Positions 34,204-44,677 of a DNA stretch of 64,000 nucleotides are shown here, piece by piece. The translations under genes were made by a program, and so were the position numbers. The notes under the pieces are model-generated. The model was given only the letters and a program-made list of their open reading frames with translations, made no database searches and was not told the DNA's origin. The stretch comes from B16-G9 sp964400655 (GTDB lineage Bacteria > Bacteroidota > Bacteroidia > Bacteroidales > F082), in assembly GCA_964400655.1 (NCBI GenBank), contig CAYNVN010000121.1, positions 1 through 64,000 of the forward strand. Reading direction: 5' to 3'. Position 1 is the stretch's first letter. Each line of letters begins with the position of its first letter.

Positions 34204-35574
34204 ATGAAACAAAACTTTATCCTTTTAATGCTGTCAATGGTTTTGCTAATGCCAACGGTTTATGCCGAATCTCCCAAAGAAAAACCCCAACAAAAAAAAG
34301 AGCGCATGGCATGGTGGACTCACGATCGTTTCGGCATGTTTATCCACTGGGGGTTGTATTCAATGGCTTCGCGCCATGAATGGGTTAAAAAATATGAACG
34401 GATGACCGATGAAGAATATCAAAAATATTTTGAATTGTTCGATCCCGATATGTTTAATCCTCGCGAATGGGCTAAAATGGCCAAAGCGGCCGGCATGAAA
34501 TACGCGGTTATCACCACTAAGCATCACGAAGGTTTTTGCATGTTCGATTCAAAATACACCGATTATAAAGTTACCAACACTCCGGCAGGTCGCGATTTAA
34601 TTAAAGAGTGGACGGAAGCTTTTAGAGCCGAAGGTTTAAAAGTGGGTTTTTACTATTCGTTGCTCGACTGGCATCACCCCGATTATACAATAGACCGCAA
34701 TCATCCGCAAAGTGCTTCAACAGATGAGGAGTACGAAAAACTCAATCGCGGACGGGATATGAATGTATATCGTCAATATATTAAAGATCAGGTAAGAGAA
34801 TTATTAACCAACTATGGTAAAATCGATATTATCTGGCTTGACTACTCATTTCCTTCAGGAAAACACGGAAAAGGCAAAAACGACTGGGATTCGCAAAACC
34901 TTTTAAAGATGGTGCGCCGGTTACAACCCGGAATTATTGTTAACGACAGGCTTGATTTACTTGACAGTGAAGACGGATGGGACTTCACAACTCCCGAACA
35001 ATACAACGTATCCAGATGGCCCGAGCGTAACGGCAAACGCATCCCCTGGGAAACCTGTCAGACTTTTTCGGGATCGTGGGGATACTACCGTGACGAGATG
35101 ACCTGGAAAAGCAACAGGCAACTATTAACCCTTTTAATAGAAACCGTAAGCAAAGGCGGCAACCTGTTATTAAATGTTGGCCCCACCTCCCGCGGCATCA
35201 TCGATTATCGTGCCCAAAACCGTTTGGCAGCCATGGGTAAGTGGATGAAATTTAATTCACGTTCCATTTACGGTTGCACACAAGCCCCTCCTGAATTTAC
35301 CACACCGCCCAACACTCTTTTAACCTACAATCCCGAAACCAACCGCCTTTACATTCATCTGTTAAACTATCCCATTAAACGACTCATCCTTAAAGGATAT
35401 GCCGACAGAATAAAATATGCACAGTTTCTCCACGACGGTTCCGAAATAAAGTTCGGCAAACCACGCCACAATGTTACCTACATGGAAAAACAGGATAAAA
35501 ATGACATTATATTAATGTTACCCGTTGTAAAACCCAATGTTGAAATTCCGGTAATCGAACTGTTTTTAAAATAG
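34204..35574 (+). CDS. Alpha-L-fucosidase, GH29
   Basis: This 456-residue exported enzyme has a signal peptide (1-21, ...TVYA) and the GH29 barrel: WWTHDRFGMFIHWGLYS, AVITTKHHEGFCMFDS and KIDIIWLDYSF, where D213 is the retaining nucleophile. It would release L-fucose from glycans in the periplasm or at the cell surface. It is the first gene of a five-gene fucose operon (aldolase, fucP, fucI and fucK follow on the same strand with short gaps), coupling release to uptake and catabolism. Confidence 0.94.
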   Translation: MKQNFILLMLSMVLLMPTVYAESPKEKPQQKKERMAWWTHDRFGMFIHWGLYSMASRHEWVKKYERMTDEEYQKYFELFDPDMFNPREWAKMAKAAGMKYAVITTKHHEGFCMFDSKYTDYKVTNTPAGRDLIKEWTEAFRAEGLKVGFYYSLLDWHHPDYTIDRNHPQSASTDEEYEKLNRGRDMNVYRQYIKDQVRELLTNYGKIDIIWLDYSFPSGKHGKGKNDWDSQNLLKMVRRLQPGIIVNDRLDLLDSEDGWDFTTPEQYNVSRWPERNGKRIPWETCQTFSGSWGYYRDEMTWKSNRQLLTLLIETVSKGGNLLLNVGPTSRGIIDYRAQNRLAAMGKWMKFNSRSIYGCTQAPPEFTTPPNTLLTYNPETNRLYIHLLNYPIKRLILKGYADRIKYAQFLHDGSEIKFGKPRHNVTYMEKQDKNDIILMLPVVKPNVEIPVIELFLK

Positions 35575-35638
35575 CAACTGCATTTTTTGCAACTTTGAAA
35601 AATGTTTGATTATAAAAACCATCAATAAAAATTTTCCT

Positions 35639-36457
35639 ATGAACATTATTAATTCTGAAACCGGTTTGGAGAAAATAATTTTTGAAGTGGCCGAAATTGC
35701 CGGTTACCTTTGGCAACGGGGATGGGCCGAACGAAATGCCGGAAACATATCGGTAAACATCAGCGAATTACTAACCCAAGAACCCGGAAATTTTGAACAA
35801 TATTCCTTTTTTGAGCTAAACAAACCTTATCCCGCACTTTCGGAAAAATATTTTTTTATTAGCGGTACAGGCCGCCGTATGCGCGATTTAGCACGTGAAC
35901 CGTTATCAAATGCCCTGTTTATTAAACTGAACAAACAGGGAAACGGTTATCATATTATCACTATTGGCGATAATAAACCCACGGATAATTTTTTACCCAC
36001 TTCTGAACTGCCTACCCACCTTGCCATACATCAAATGATTTTAAATCGGGGCAGCAACGAAAAAGTTGTGATGCACACCCATGCCAACGAACTGGTAGCA
36101 CTTACCCAAATTGGCGAATTTTGCAACGAAGAAAAATTAAACCGTCTGCTTTGGGGTATGCACCCCGAAACCATCATATTTGTCCCAAACGGCGTAGGCT
36201 TTGTACCTTACACAACACCCGGAACGCAGGAAATAGCTGAAAAAACCCTGAAAGCACTTCAAAATCATCAGGTGGCGCTATGGGAAAAACATGGTATTTT
36301 TTCCATTGGCAAATCGGTTTTCGACACCTTTGACACCATCGACATTCTGGCAAAATCGGCAAAAATATTTTTCCTTACCAAATCTGCCGGTTACCGGCCT
36401 CAGGGGTTAAACAACAACGAACTTGAAAAATTAAAACAGATAGCAAACAATTATTAA
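35639..36457 (+). CDS. Class II aldolase of the rhamnulose-1-phosphate aldolase (RhaD) type
   Basis: This 272-residue enzyme is the length of RhaD (about 274) and clearly longer than FucA (about 215). Active-site residues are E123 (TSELP) and the zinc ligands H146, H148 (MHTHAN) and H218 (WEKHG). Other RhaD-like blocks are WxxRGWAERNAGNIS, NALFIKLN and VPNGVGFVPYTTPGT. In this operon it should cleave L-fuculose 1-phosphate to dihydroxyacetone phosphate and L-lactaldehyde, although its family name is rhamnulose. ATG 35639 gives the expected N-terminus. Confidence 0.88.
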   Translation: MNIINSETGLEKIIFEVAEIAGYLWQRGWAERNAGNISVNISELLTQEPGNFEQYSFFELNKPYPALSEKYFFISGTGRRMRDLAREPLSNALFIKLNKQGNGYHIITIGDNKPTDNFLPTSELPTHLAIHQMILNRGSNEKVVMHTHANELVALTQIGEFCNEEKLNRLLWGMHPETIIFVPNGVGFVPYTTPGTQEIAEKTLKALQNHQVALWEKHGIFSIGKSVFDTFDTIDILAKSAKIFFLTKSAGYRPQGLNNNELEKLKQIANNY

Positions 36458-36479
36458 AATGCAGATAAAAACATGAACC

Positions 36480-37772
36480 ATGCAAGCATGTAACAAACCG
36501 GTAGTTCCGAAAAAAGTAATTCTTCCTTTTGTTTTAATCACCTCTTTATTCGCCCTCTGGGGATTTGCCAACGACATTACCAACCCCCTGGTAGCGGCAT
36601 TTAAAACGGTAATGGAAATTTCAAATGCAAAAGCAGCCTTAATACAATTTGCTTTTTACGGCGGTTATGCCACCATGGCCATACCGGCAGCACTTTTTAT
36701 TAATAAGTTCAGTTATAAAAAGGGCATTTTACTGGGGCTTGCACTTTATGCCGTGGGCGCATTACTTTTTTATCCTGCCGCCAAATACCAAATGTTCGGA
36801 TTTTTTCTCGGTTCACTTTATATTTTAACATTCGGACTTGCTTTCCTCGAAACCACCGCCAACCCCTATATTCTTTCCATGGGCGAACGCGAAACAGCAA
36901 CACGCAGGTTAAACCTCGCCCAGTCATTCAACCCCGTTGGTTCGCTGCTCGGTATGTTTGTAGCATCAAATTTTATACTTACCCAACTCCAATCCGACAA
37001 AAGAGATGCCGCCGGCAAATTAATTTTTTCAACACTCAACACTGCACAAAAAGCAGCTGTCAGGTCGCACGACCTTGCCGTAATACGAAACCCGTACGTT
37101 ATACTCGGCTTTGTGGTTATAGCAATGTTTGTTATAATAGCAATTATTAAAATGCCCGAAAGCAACAAACAAAATAAAAACGTAAAAGCTTCCGAATCGT
37201 TTAAACGTCTTATTAAAAACGTAAACTATCGCGAAGGAGTTATTGCCCAGGTTTTTTACGTTGGTGCGCAAATTATGAACTGGACATTTATTATTCAATA
37301 TGCCGACAGGCTGGGCATTACAAAAGCACAGGCCCAATATTACAATATAGTGGCAATGATTATCTTTTTATCAAGCCGGTTTATCAGCACACTGTTAATG
37401 AAATATCTTAATTCCAAACTGCTATTAACCGTTTTTGCCGTGGGGGGGATAATAACCATGGCTGGAACCATATTAATTCAGGGGATGTTCGGACTTTACT
37501 GCCTTATCGCCACATCGGCCTTTATGTCACTCATGTTTCCCACTATTTACGGAATAGCACTTACGGGGCTTGGTAAAGACACAACCCTGGGTGCTGCCGG
37601 TTTGGTTATGGCCATTGTGGGAGGTGCACTAATGCCTCCGCTACAGGGAGCCATTATTGATTTGGGAACCGTTGCAGGCATGCCGGCAGTAAACTTTTCG
37701 TTTATACTGCCACTGTTCAGTTTTGTAGTAATCACTATTTACGGTTACAGAACCATGAAAAATAAAATATAA
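36480..37772 (+). CDS. fucP: L-fucose:proton symporter
   Basis: This 430-residue major facilitator protein has about twelve transmembrane helices and FucP signatures: FVLITSLFALWGFANDITNPLVAAF (with the conserved D in helix 1), FLETTANPYIL and LNLAQSFNPVGSLLG. It imports L-fucose across the inner membrane. It lies 22 bp after the aldolase and 33 bp before fucI. Closely related glucose/galactose porters share the fold, but operon context supports fucose. Confidence 0.93.
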   Translation: MQACNKPVVPKKVILPFVLITSLFALWGFANDITNPLVAAFKTVMEISNAKAALIQFAFYGGYATMAIPAALFINKFSYKKGILLGLALYAVGALLFYPAAKYQMFGFFLGSLYILTFGLAFLETTANPYILSMGERETATRRLNLAQSFNPVGSLLGMFVASNFILTQLQSDKRDAAGKLIFSTLNTAQKAAVRSHDLAVIRNPYVILGFVVIAMFVIIAIIKMPESNKQNKNVKASESFKRLIKNVNYREGVIAQVFYVGAQIMNWTFIIQYADRLGITKAQAQYYNIVAMIIFLSSRFISTLLMKYLNSKLLLTVFAVGGIITMAGTILIQGMFGLYCLIATSAFMSLMFPTIYGIALTGLGKDTTLGAAGLVMAIVGGALMPPLQGAIIDLGTVAGMPAVNFSFILPLFSFVVITIYGYRTMKNKI

Positions 37773-37805
37773 ATTTGTTGTTAACATTTAAAAAGTTTTT
37801 TACCC

Positions 37806-39566
37806 ATGAATAACCATCCGAAAATCGGCATTCGTCCTACAATTGACGGCCGTGAAGGAGGCGTAAGAGAATCGCTGGAAGAACAAGTAATGACGATGGC
37901 CAAAACAGCCGCAAAATTTTTATCGGAAAATCTAAAATATCCCGACGGCAAACCGGTGGAATGTGTAATTGCCGATAACTGCATCGGAGGAGTGGCTGAA
38001 GCGGCGGCAACAGCTGAAAAATTTGAAAAAGAAGGTGTAGGCGTGTCGTTAACCGTTACTCCCGCCTGGTGTTACGGAACCGAAACCATCGACATGAACC
38101 CATTAATACCTAAAGCGGTGTGGGGATTCAACGGTACCGAACGCCCCGGGGCCGTTTATCTTGCAGCAGCACTTGCCGGGCATAATCAAAAAGGTTTACC
38201 TGCATTTGGTATTTACGGTAAAGATGTACAGGATGCAGGCGAAACCCTTATTCCGGAAGACGTAAAACAAAAACTGTTGCGCTTTGCAAAAGCAGGACTT
38301 GCCGTTGCCTTGATGAAAGGTAAATCTTACCTTTCCATGGGTTCCGTCTCAATGGGTATTGCAGGCTCTATTGTCGATTCGGATTTCTTTCAAAGCTATC
38401 TCGGTATTCGCAACGAATATGTGGATATGACAGAATTCTTACGCCGTATGGACAATAAAATTTATGATGAAGACGAATATGAAAAAGCTCTGATATGGGT
38501 AAAAAACAACTGTAAAGAAGGAAAAGACTATAACACCGTTCCCAAATCAGACGAACAAAAAAATACCGAGTGGGAAAAAGTAATAAAAATGACACTGATT
38601 GCCCGTGATATGATGAGCGGCAATCAGAAACTTATCGAAAAAGGGTTTCGTGAAGAAGGACTTGGACATAATGCTATTTTAGCCGGATTTCAGGGGCAGC
38701 GTCAATGGACCGATTATCAACCCAACGGCGATTTTATGGAAGCCATACTAAATTCGTCATTCGACTGGAACGGTAAAAGAGCACCATTTTTGGTGGCTAC
38801 CGAAAACGATTCGCTTAACGGGGTGGCCATGTTGTTTGGTTACCTGCTAACCAACAGCGCCCAAATGTTCTCCGATATCCGTACCTACTGGAGCCCCCGG
38901 GCCATTGAACGCGTTACCGGACAAAAACCCGAAAAAGAGATATCAGGTGGTATTATTCACCTAATCAATTCGGGCGCATCTGCCCTTGATTTTACCGGAC
39001 AACAATCAATCGAAGGCAAGCCCGGCATTAAACCTTTTTGGGAAATTACCGACGAAGAGGCCGACAAGTGCCTTAAAGCCACCTCGTGGTGCCCCGCCAT
39101 ATCCGAATATTTCAGAGGCGGAGGTTTTTCATCGGAATTTTTAACCAAAGGGGGCATGCCCATTACCATTTCAAGAATCAATATTGTAAAAGGGATGGGG
39201 CCCGTTTTACAAATTGCCGAAGGATATACCGTTGAACTACCCCCTGAAATGAACCGCATATTAACCCAACGTACAAACCCGTCGTGGCCCACCACCTGGT
39301 TTGTTCCGCGCCTTAACAACAAAGGTGCCTTTAAAGATGTTTATTCGGTTATGGCTAACTGGGGGGCCAACCATTGCGCCTCCTCTTACGGACATATTGG
39401 TGCCGATTTAATAACACTGGCATCCATGTTACGCATACCGGTTAATATGCACAATGTTGACGAAGACAAAATATTCAGACCAAACGCATGGAGCCTGCAC
39501 GGTACGGAAAATAAAGAAAGTGCCGATTACCGTGCCTGTTATACTTACGGGCCTCTTTATAAATAA
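37806..39566 (+). CDS. fucI: L-fucose isomerase
   Basis: This 586-residue enzyme converts L-fucose to L-fuculose using a divalent metal. It is close in length to E. coli FucI (591). Metal-binding E333 (ATEND) and D357 ([10 protein letters not shown]) correspond to E337 and D361 there, and the third ligand is the His in [14 protein letters not shown]. It lies between fucP and fucK (11-bp gap to fucK). Confidence 0.96.
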   Translation: MNNHPKIGIRPTIDGREGGVRESLEEQVMTMAKTAAKFLSENLKYPDGKPVECVIADNCIGGVAEAAATAEKFEKEGVGVSLTVTPAWCYGTETIDMNPLIPKAVWGFNGTERPGAVYLAAALAGHNQKGLPAFGIYGKDVQDAGETLIPEDVKQKLLRFAKAGLAVALMKGKSYLSMGSVSMGIAGSIVDSDFFQSYLGIRNEYVDMTEFLRRMDNKIYDEDEYEKALIWVKNNCKEGKDYNTVPKSDEQKNTEWEKVIKMTLIARDMMSGNQKLIEKGFREEGLGHNAILAGFQGQRQWTDYQPNGDFMEAILNSSFDWNGKRAPFLVATENDSLNGVAMLFGYLLTNSAQMFSDIRTYWSPRAIERVTGQKPEKEISGGIIHLINSGASALDFTGQQSIEGKPGIKPFWEITDEEADKCLKATSWCPAISEYFRGGGFSSEFLTKGGMPITISRINIVKGMGPVLQIAEGYTVELPPEMNRILTQRTNPSWPTTWFVPRLNNKGAFKDVYSVMANWGANHCASSYGHIGADLITLASMLRIPVNMHNVDEDKIFRPNAWSLHGTENKESADYRACYTYGPLYK

Positions 39567-39577
39567 AACAGGGCAAA

Positions 39578-40972
39578 ATGAAAAAAGCCGTTCTTATTTT
39601 AGATGTAGGAGCTACCAATTTACGGGCCGTCGCCGTTAGCGAAACCGGTAACATTATTGCTCAAAAATTTTTTCCTAATCAAACTTCACCCGACCCCTTT
39701 TACAAAGACGGATTAATTTGGGATGTGGACAATATTTGGAAAAAACTAAGCAAAGCCACCCGTTTTGTTATCAACCAAATAAACAATACCGAAATCATCG
39801 GAATTACCGTTACCACATTTGGCGTTGACGGAGCCCCTTTCGATAACAAAGGCCGTCAGCTTTATCCGGTTATTTCGTGGGCATGTCCACGAACACAAAC
39901 GGTTACGGAAGATGTACACAAAATACTTCCTCTTAATTATCTTTATAAAACAACCGGTGTTTACCCTTTTGCATTCAATACCATTTACAAACTCTTTTGG
40001 CTTAACAAACATCATAAAAATTTGATGAGCAAAATGGCCCATTGGTTATTTATGCCTTCAATATTGTCTAACCGGCTGACGGGAACCAAACATACCGATA
40101 TTTCCATGGCAGGAACTTCCATGCTTACTCAATTAAACAGCCGTGGTTTTTCAGAACACATTATACACGAAACGGGCTTAAAACCTCAAATATTTCCACC
40201 ACTAAAAGAGGCGGGACAACAGGTTGGTTTTGTTACCAAAGCGGCAGCAGTTCAAACAGGGATCAATGAAGGAACTCCGGTTTTTGCGACCGGGCACGAT
40301 ACTCAGTTTGCAGTGTTCGGTTCCGGAGCAGGTATTAACGAACCGGTATTAAGTTCAGGCACCTGGGAAATATTAATGGTGCGAACGCCTAATATTAAAG
40401 TAAATAAACAAGCCTTTAACGCTGGTATCACAACTGAGTGGGACAGTCTTCCGGGGTATTTCAATCCCGGTTTACAATGGCAGGGATCGGCAATACTGGA
40501 ATGGATAAAAAAGAATTTTTACACCGATATAATAAACAACCCTTCCGTTTATGATATAATGATTAACGAAGCTGAATCTGTTAAAAACACTGCTGTTTAT
40601 TTTAATACAAACTTTTTAAATAACAACGGGCAAATATTAAACCTGAATACTCACACCAAAAGAGGAGAAATTTATAGAGCAGCATTAACGGCCCTTGCAA
40701 TACACACAAAAAAAAGTTTACAACTAATTGAAGAAGCAGCCGGTTTTAAAGCCAAATCGCTTACCATTGTGGGAGGAGGTTCAAAAAACAAACTTTGGAA
40801 CCGGATACGTTCCGAAACACTCGGCATTCCGGTAAAAACCGTATTGCAAACCGAAACAACAGTATTAGGAGCGGCCATGTTTGTTTTCGGAAACACCTTA
40901 TACCGGTCGCCGGAAGAAGCAAAACAGATATTTCAAAAAACTACTTCTTCCAAAAAGCAGGCGAAAAGATAA
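39578..40972 (+). CDS. fucK: L-fuculokinase
   Basis: This 464-residue FGGY-family kinase phosphorylates L-fuculose. It has the N-terminal ATP-binding LDVGATNLRAVAVS, TTFGVDGAPFDNKG, SWACPRTQTV, FNTIYKLFWL, ATGHDTQFAVFGSG and SSGTWEILMVRTP, all close to E. coli FucK. It is the last gene of the fucose operon. Its 3' end overlaps the convergent trkH gene by 32 bp, and no terminator separates them. Confidence 0.95.
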   Translation: MKKAVLILDVGATNLRAVAVSETGNIIAQKFFPNQTSPDPFYKDGLIWDVDNIWKKLSKATRFVINQINNTEIIGITVTTFGVDGAPFDNKGRQLYPVISWACPRTQTVTEDVHKILPLNYLYKTTGVYPFAFNTIYKLFWLNKHHKNLMSKMAHWLFMPSILSNRLTGTKHTDISMAGTSMLTQLNSRGFSEHIIHETGLKPQIFPPLKEAGQQVGFVTKAAAVQTGINEGTPVFATGHDTQFAVFGSGAGINEPVLSSGTWEILMVRTPNIKVNKQAFNAGITTEWDSLPGYFNPGLQWQGSAILEWIKKNFYTDIINNPSVYDIMINEAESVKNTAVYFNTNFLNNNGQILNLNTHTKRGEIYRAALTALAIHTKKSLQLIEEAAGFKAKSLTIVGGGSKNKLWNRIRSETLGIPVKTVLQTETTVLGAAMFVFGNTLYRSPEEAKQIFQKTTSSKKQAKR

Positions 40973-42410
40973 TTAATACCGTAAAGAGTTCGAGTCGTCC
41001 CAGCAACATTAAAAACGACAATATCCATTTTCCAAGAGGCGGAATAAAAGCATAATTTTCCACCGGACCAACCCCGCCTATTCCGGGGCCAATATTTCCA
41101 AGGCTTGCAATGGATGCTCCTACCGATGTTTCAAAATCGAGGCCAAGCAGCGCCATAATGATTACCCCGAAGGAAAATATCAGAATATAGATAAGGAAAA
41201 AGGCCATCACATTGAAAATAACCTGCTGACCAATGGATTTACCCCCGTATTTTACCGGAATTATGGCCGCGGGATGGATGGTACGTTTCAGCTCAATCCA
41301 CGAATTTTTTAACAACAACAAATGCCTGATGATTTTTACACCGCCGCCCGTTGAGCCCGCACTTCCCCCAATAAACATTAAAGCGGCTATCAGTATCCAC
41401 AAAAATACCGGCCACAATATGTAATCAGCCGTTACAAAACCGGTGGTGGTTAAAATGGAAACCACCGTAAAAAGCGAATCGCGAAATGCCGATTCGATGC
41501 CCGAATGCCTGATGGTTATCAATCCAAAGGTAAGTGCCAGGGTTATTACAAGAATTATTACAAGATAGGTTCGGAATTCTTCGTTTTTAATCACCTTTTT
41601 AAACTGGCCGTGAAGCGTAAAATAGTGCAGGGTAAAGTTTGTTCCCGCCAATATCATAAAAACAATAATTACATACTGCGAATAAGGCATAAAACCCGCA
41701 ATGCTGTCGTTTTTGGTTGAAAAACCTCCGGTAGCCATGGTGGCAAAGGCATGGCAAACAGAATCGAACAGATTCATCTCGCCGGCCCAAAGCAGCAAAA
41801 TTTCAACAAGTGTTAAAATTAAGTAAATACCCCAAAACCGTTTTGCGGTAGCAGTTATCCGCGGATGTAATTTATCGGGTGCAATGCCCGGCATTTCGGC
41901 AATTAGCAACTGCATTCCTCCAATCCCCAAAAAGGGCAACACGGCTACCGTTAACACAATGATTCCCATACCGCCTATCCAGTGTGTCATGGCACGCCAG
42001 TACAAAATATTTTTTGCCACCGATTCAATATCGGTTAAAACGGATGACCCGGTGGTGGTAAACCCCGACATGGTTTCAAAAAAAGCATTGGTAAACCCGG
42101 GTATGGCTCCGCTGAACATAAAAGGCAGCGAACCGAAAACCGAAATAATAACCCATGTAAGCGTTACAATTGTATAACCTTCGCGCTTACCTATGTTTTT
42201 ATTATTATGCCTGTTACCTATAAAGGCAAGCACACCGCCCGTTATGGCCGTAATAATTGCCGAATAAACAATGGGTAATGCAGATTCGTGGTAATAAAAC
42301 GCAACAATCAGGGAAGTAAGCATAAAGCCCGACAAAATCACCAGCAGGATACCCATAACCTTCATAAGTATCCACACATTGAGTAGTTTAGTAATGCCCT
42401 GTTTTTTCAT
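40941..42410 (-). CDS. trkH: Trk potassium uptake system membrane subunit TrkH
   Basis: This 489-residue channel-like protein has about ten to twelve helices and four pore-type segments (for example SGFTTTGSSVL, ATGGFSTKNDSI, TTTGFVTADY, SLGNIGPGIG). It forms the potassium-conducting subunit. ATG 42410 is used; the codon before it is TTG. It lies 9 bp downstream of trkA in one operon. Its last 32 bp overlap the end of fucK on the other strand. Confidence 0.95.
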   Translation of the reverse strand: MKKQGITKLLNVWILMKVMGILLVILSGFMLTSLIVAFYYHESALPIVYSAIITAITGGVLAFIGNRHNNKNIGKREGYTIVTLTWVIISVFGSLPFMFSGAIPGFTNAFFETMSGFTTTGSSVLTDIESVAKNILYWRAMTHWIGGMGIIVLTVAVLPFLGIGGMQLLIAEMPGIAPDKLHPRITATAKRFWGIYLILTLVEILLLWAGEMNLFDSVCHAFATMATGGFSTKNDSIAGFMPYSQYVIIVFMILAGTNFTLHYFTLHGQFKKVIKNEEFRTYLVIILVITLALTFGLITIRHSGIESAFRDSLFTVVSILTTTGFVTADYILWPVFLWILIAALMFIGGSAGSTGGGVKIIRHLLLLKNSWIELKRTIHPAAIIPVKYGGKSIGQQVIFNVMAFFLIYILIFSFGVIIMALLGLDFETSVGASIASLGNIGPGIGGVGPVENYAFIPPLGKWILSFLMLLGRLELFTVLIIFSPAFWKK

Positions 42411-42419
42411 CAAAAAAAA

Positions 42420-43784
42420 TTAAAGTCCGAACATCGACTTATTAAAAAACTTCTCCACCCTTGCAGTGGTTCCCGGCAGGGCAAACACCACCACATTATC
42501 GCCGGGTTCAATTTGAAAATCGCCCACGGCAATATACGACTCGTCACCGCGTAAAATACCACCCACAATAACACCATCCGGTAACTTAACATCTTTAATG
42601 GGATGCTTGGTAACGGGAGAACCTGGCTTTGCCTCAATTTCAATAATTTCGGCATTTATTCCGCTAACAATTTTCAGCGAAGCCACCTCGTCGCCCATGG
42701 AGTGTTTAACAATATAACTGGCGGCAATCAGTTTTTTATTTAAAATGGTATCGATACCAATATTTTGCGAAATATCAATGTAATCAAGATTTTCAACCAG
42801 AGCAATGGTTTTTTTAACTCCGTACTTTTTTGCATGTAAACAGGTAAGTATATTGGTTTCGGTATTGTTCGACACGGCAATAAAAGCATCTGCATTTTCG
42901 ATACCTTCATCCTCAAGCAGGGTAATATCGCGGGCATCGCCGTTTATAATCAACGTATCGTCAAGCATTTCGGTAAGAAACATACAGCGATCCCTGTCCA
43001 TCTCAATCAGTTTAATGTTAACATCTTTTTCAAGACGTTTACAAATTACCCTGCCCACACGGCCACCGCCTACCACAATAATATTATTAATCTCCACCTC
43101 CTCTTTTCCGCTTAATCCCAACATGGTTCCAAGCGCATCAGGCTTCGAGATAACATAAACCAGGTCGTCGGCATGAAATATAGTTTTTCCCGAAGGCAAA
43201 AAAGTATCGTTTCCGCGATGAATGGCCACTGCCCTGAAGTCGAGATGCTTATAATTAAACGAAGAGGCAACCTCATCCAGTGTTTTACCCACAACGGGGG
43301 CATTTTTTTCAATTCTGATAAGATAGATGGAAAGCTTACCGTTTGAGAGGTCATAAATTTCGGTGGCTGTGGGGTTGTTCAACAAATCAATCACCTCATG
43401 CCCTGCAATATCTTCCGGTGAAATCAAAAAATCAATCCCCAGCTCTTCATATATTTTTCTGTTTTCGGGACTCAGGCTTTCCAGCGTATTAACACGGGCA
43501 ATCACCTGTTTAGCCCCCAGCTTTTTAGCCAGTATTGCCGTTAAAATATTGATACTCTCCTCATGCAACACCGAAATCACCAAATCGGCTTTATTTACCT
43601 GCGCCTGTTTTAAAATGCCCACCGAATTCGATTCGCCCACAATGGTCATCAAATCGGCATGTGCCTCAATCATTTCCAGCAATTCCTCATGCGGATCAAC
43701 AATTGTTATATTGTGATTGGAGTTTACCAGTGCCTCGGCAAGATGAAATCCAACCTCTCCGTCTCCTGCAATAATTATGTTCAT
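42420..43784 (-). CDS. trkA: Trk potassium transport NAD-binding regulatory protein TrkA
   Basis: This 454-residue cytoplasmic protein has two RCK units, each a Rossmann NAD-binding domain followed by a TrkA_C domain. The first starts at residue 1 (IIIAGDGEVGFHLAEAL) and the second near 230 (NIIVVGGGRVGRVICKRL). The length and duplicated layout are standard. It gates TrkH in response to nucleotides. It is the first gene of the trkA-trkH operon. Confidence 0.95.
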   Translation of the reverse strand: MNIIIAGDGEVGFHLAEALVNSNHNITIVDPHEELLEMIEAHADLMTIVGESNSVGILKQAQVNKADLVISVLHEESINILTAILAKKLGAKQVIARVNTLESLSPENRKIYEELGIDFLISPEDIAGHEVIDLLNNPTATEIYDLSNGKLSIYLIRIEKNAPVVGKTLDEVASSFNYKHLDFRAVAIHRGNDTFLPSGKTIFHADDLVYVISKPDALGTMLGLSGKEEVEINNIIVVGGGRVGRVICKRLEKDVNIKLIEMDRDRCMFLTEMLDDTLIINGDARDITLLEDEGIENADAFIAVSNNTETNILTCLHAKKYGVKKTIALVENLDYIDISQNIGIDTILNKKLIAASYIVKHSMGDEVASLKIVSGINAEIIEIEAKPGSPVTKHPIKDVKLPDGVIVGGILRGDESYIAVGDFQIEPGDNVVVFALPGTTARVEKFFNKSMFGL

Positions 43785-43879
43785 TTTATAGGTAATTAGA
43801 TGAGGTAAAAGTAAAAATTCTTACATAAACAGCTTAAATAATTTTTTCACCTTTTTAAACAGAGCCAAACAACTAAAAA

Positions 43880-44677
43880 TTATACGTTTATTAAAAAGTC
43901 GTCCCAATCGTTTCCAACGTTAAATTTAGCACGAAAATTTGTTAGCTCCTTTTTAGATATGATTACACTGCCGGCGGTTTCTTTACCGGGTTCGGCCCTC
44001 GACACAACATTTCCTTTGGGATCGACAAGCGCCGAGTTTCCCGAATAATAATTACCCGGACCGTCATATCCAATCCTGTTTACCCCCAGCACATATGCCT
44101 GATTTTCGATGGCGCGGGCAATCAGCAACATCTCCCACGGGTAACTGCGTTGCGAAGGCCAGTTGGCAACATAAACGGCAAGGTCATATTCAAAATTTCC
44201 ATTTTCATCCAACCGGTTTTTACTCCACACCGGAAATCGTAAATCGTAACAAATCATCGGTCTGATACGCCACCCGTTCAGCTCCGTAATCAGTTGTTTA
44301 TCTCCTTTTGTAATTTTTTTATCCTCTCCTCCCATCGAAAAAACATGCCGTTTATCGTATCTGTCAAAAGTACCGTCGGGTTTCATCCAAATCAACGAAT
44401 TGTAAAAACTGTTTTTTTCTTTCAGTAAAAAACTTCCGGTAATAACGGCATTCGTGTCTTTTGCCAACGCACGCATCCATGCAACGGTTTCACCTTTTTC
44501 CGTTTCGGCAAACGGAGCAGGGTCAACCGGAAACCCCGTTGTAAACGTTTCGGGTAAAACAATCAAATGATGGTTCTCAAAAGCCTGATGGATTTTTCGC
44601 GAGAAATGCTCACGATTTAAAGCCGGATTTTCCCAAACCAAATCCGATTGCAAATATAAAACCTTTAAATCCTGCAT
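43880..44677 (-). CDS. Omega-amidase, nitrilase superfamily (YafV-like)
   Basis: This 265-residue enzyme has the nitrilase catalytic triad: E43 (LPETFTTGF), K109 (YDKRHVF) and C143 (ICYDLRFPVW). That matches omega-amidases (YafV/Nit2-like), which hydrolyse alpha-ketoglutaramate or alpha-ketosuccinamate to the keto acid plus ammonia. Its start overlaps the end of the transaminase gene by 13 bp. This coupling is the known pairing in which glutamine transaminase makes the unstable alpha-keto amide and omega-amidase removes it, including in methionine salvage. Confidence 0.88.
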   Translation of the reverse strand: MQDLKVLYLQSDLVWENPALNREHFSRKIHQAFENHHLIVLPETFTTGFPVDPAPFAETEKGETVAWMRALAKDTNAVITGSFLLKEKNSFYNSLIWMKPDGTFDRYDKRHVFSMGGEDKKITKGDKQLITELNGWRIRPMICYDLRFPVWSKNRLDENGNFEYDLAVYVANWPSQRSYPWEMLLIARAIENQAYVLGVNRIGYDGPGNYYSGNSALVDPKGNVVSRAEPGKETAGSVIISKKELTNFRAKFNVGNDWDDFLINV

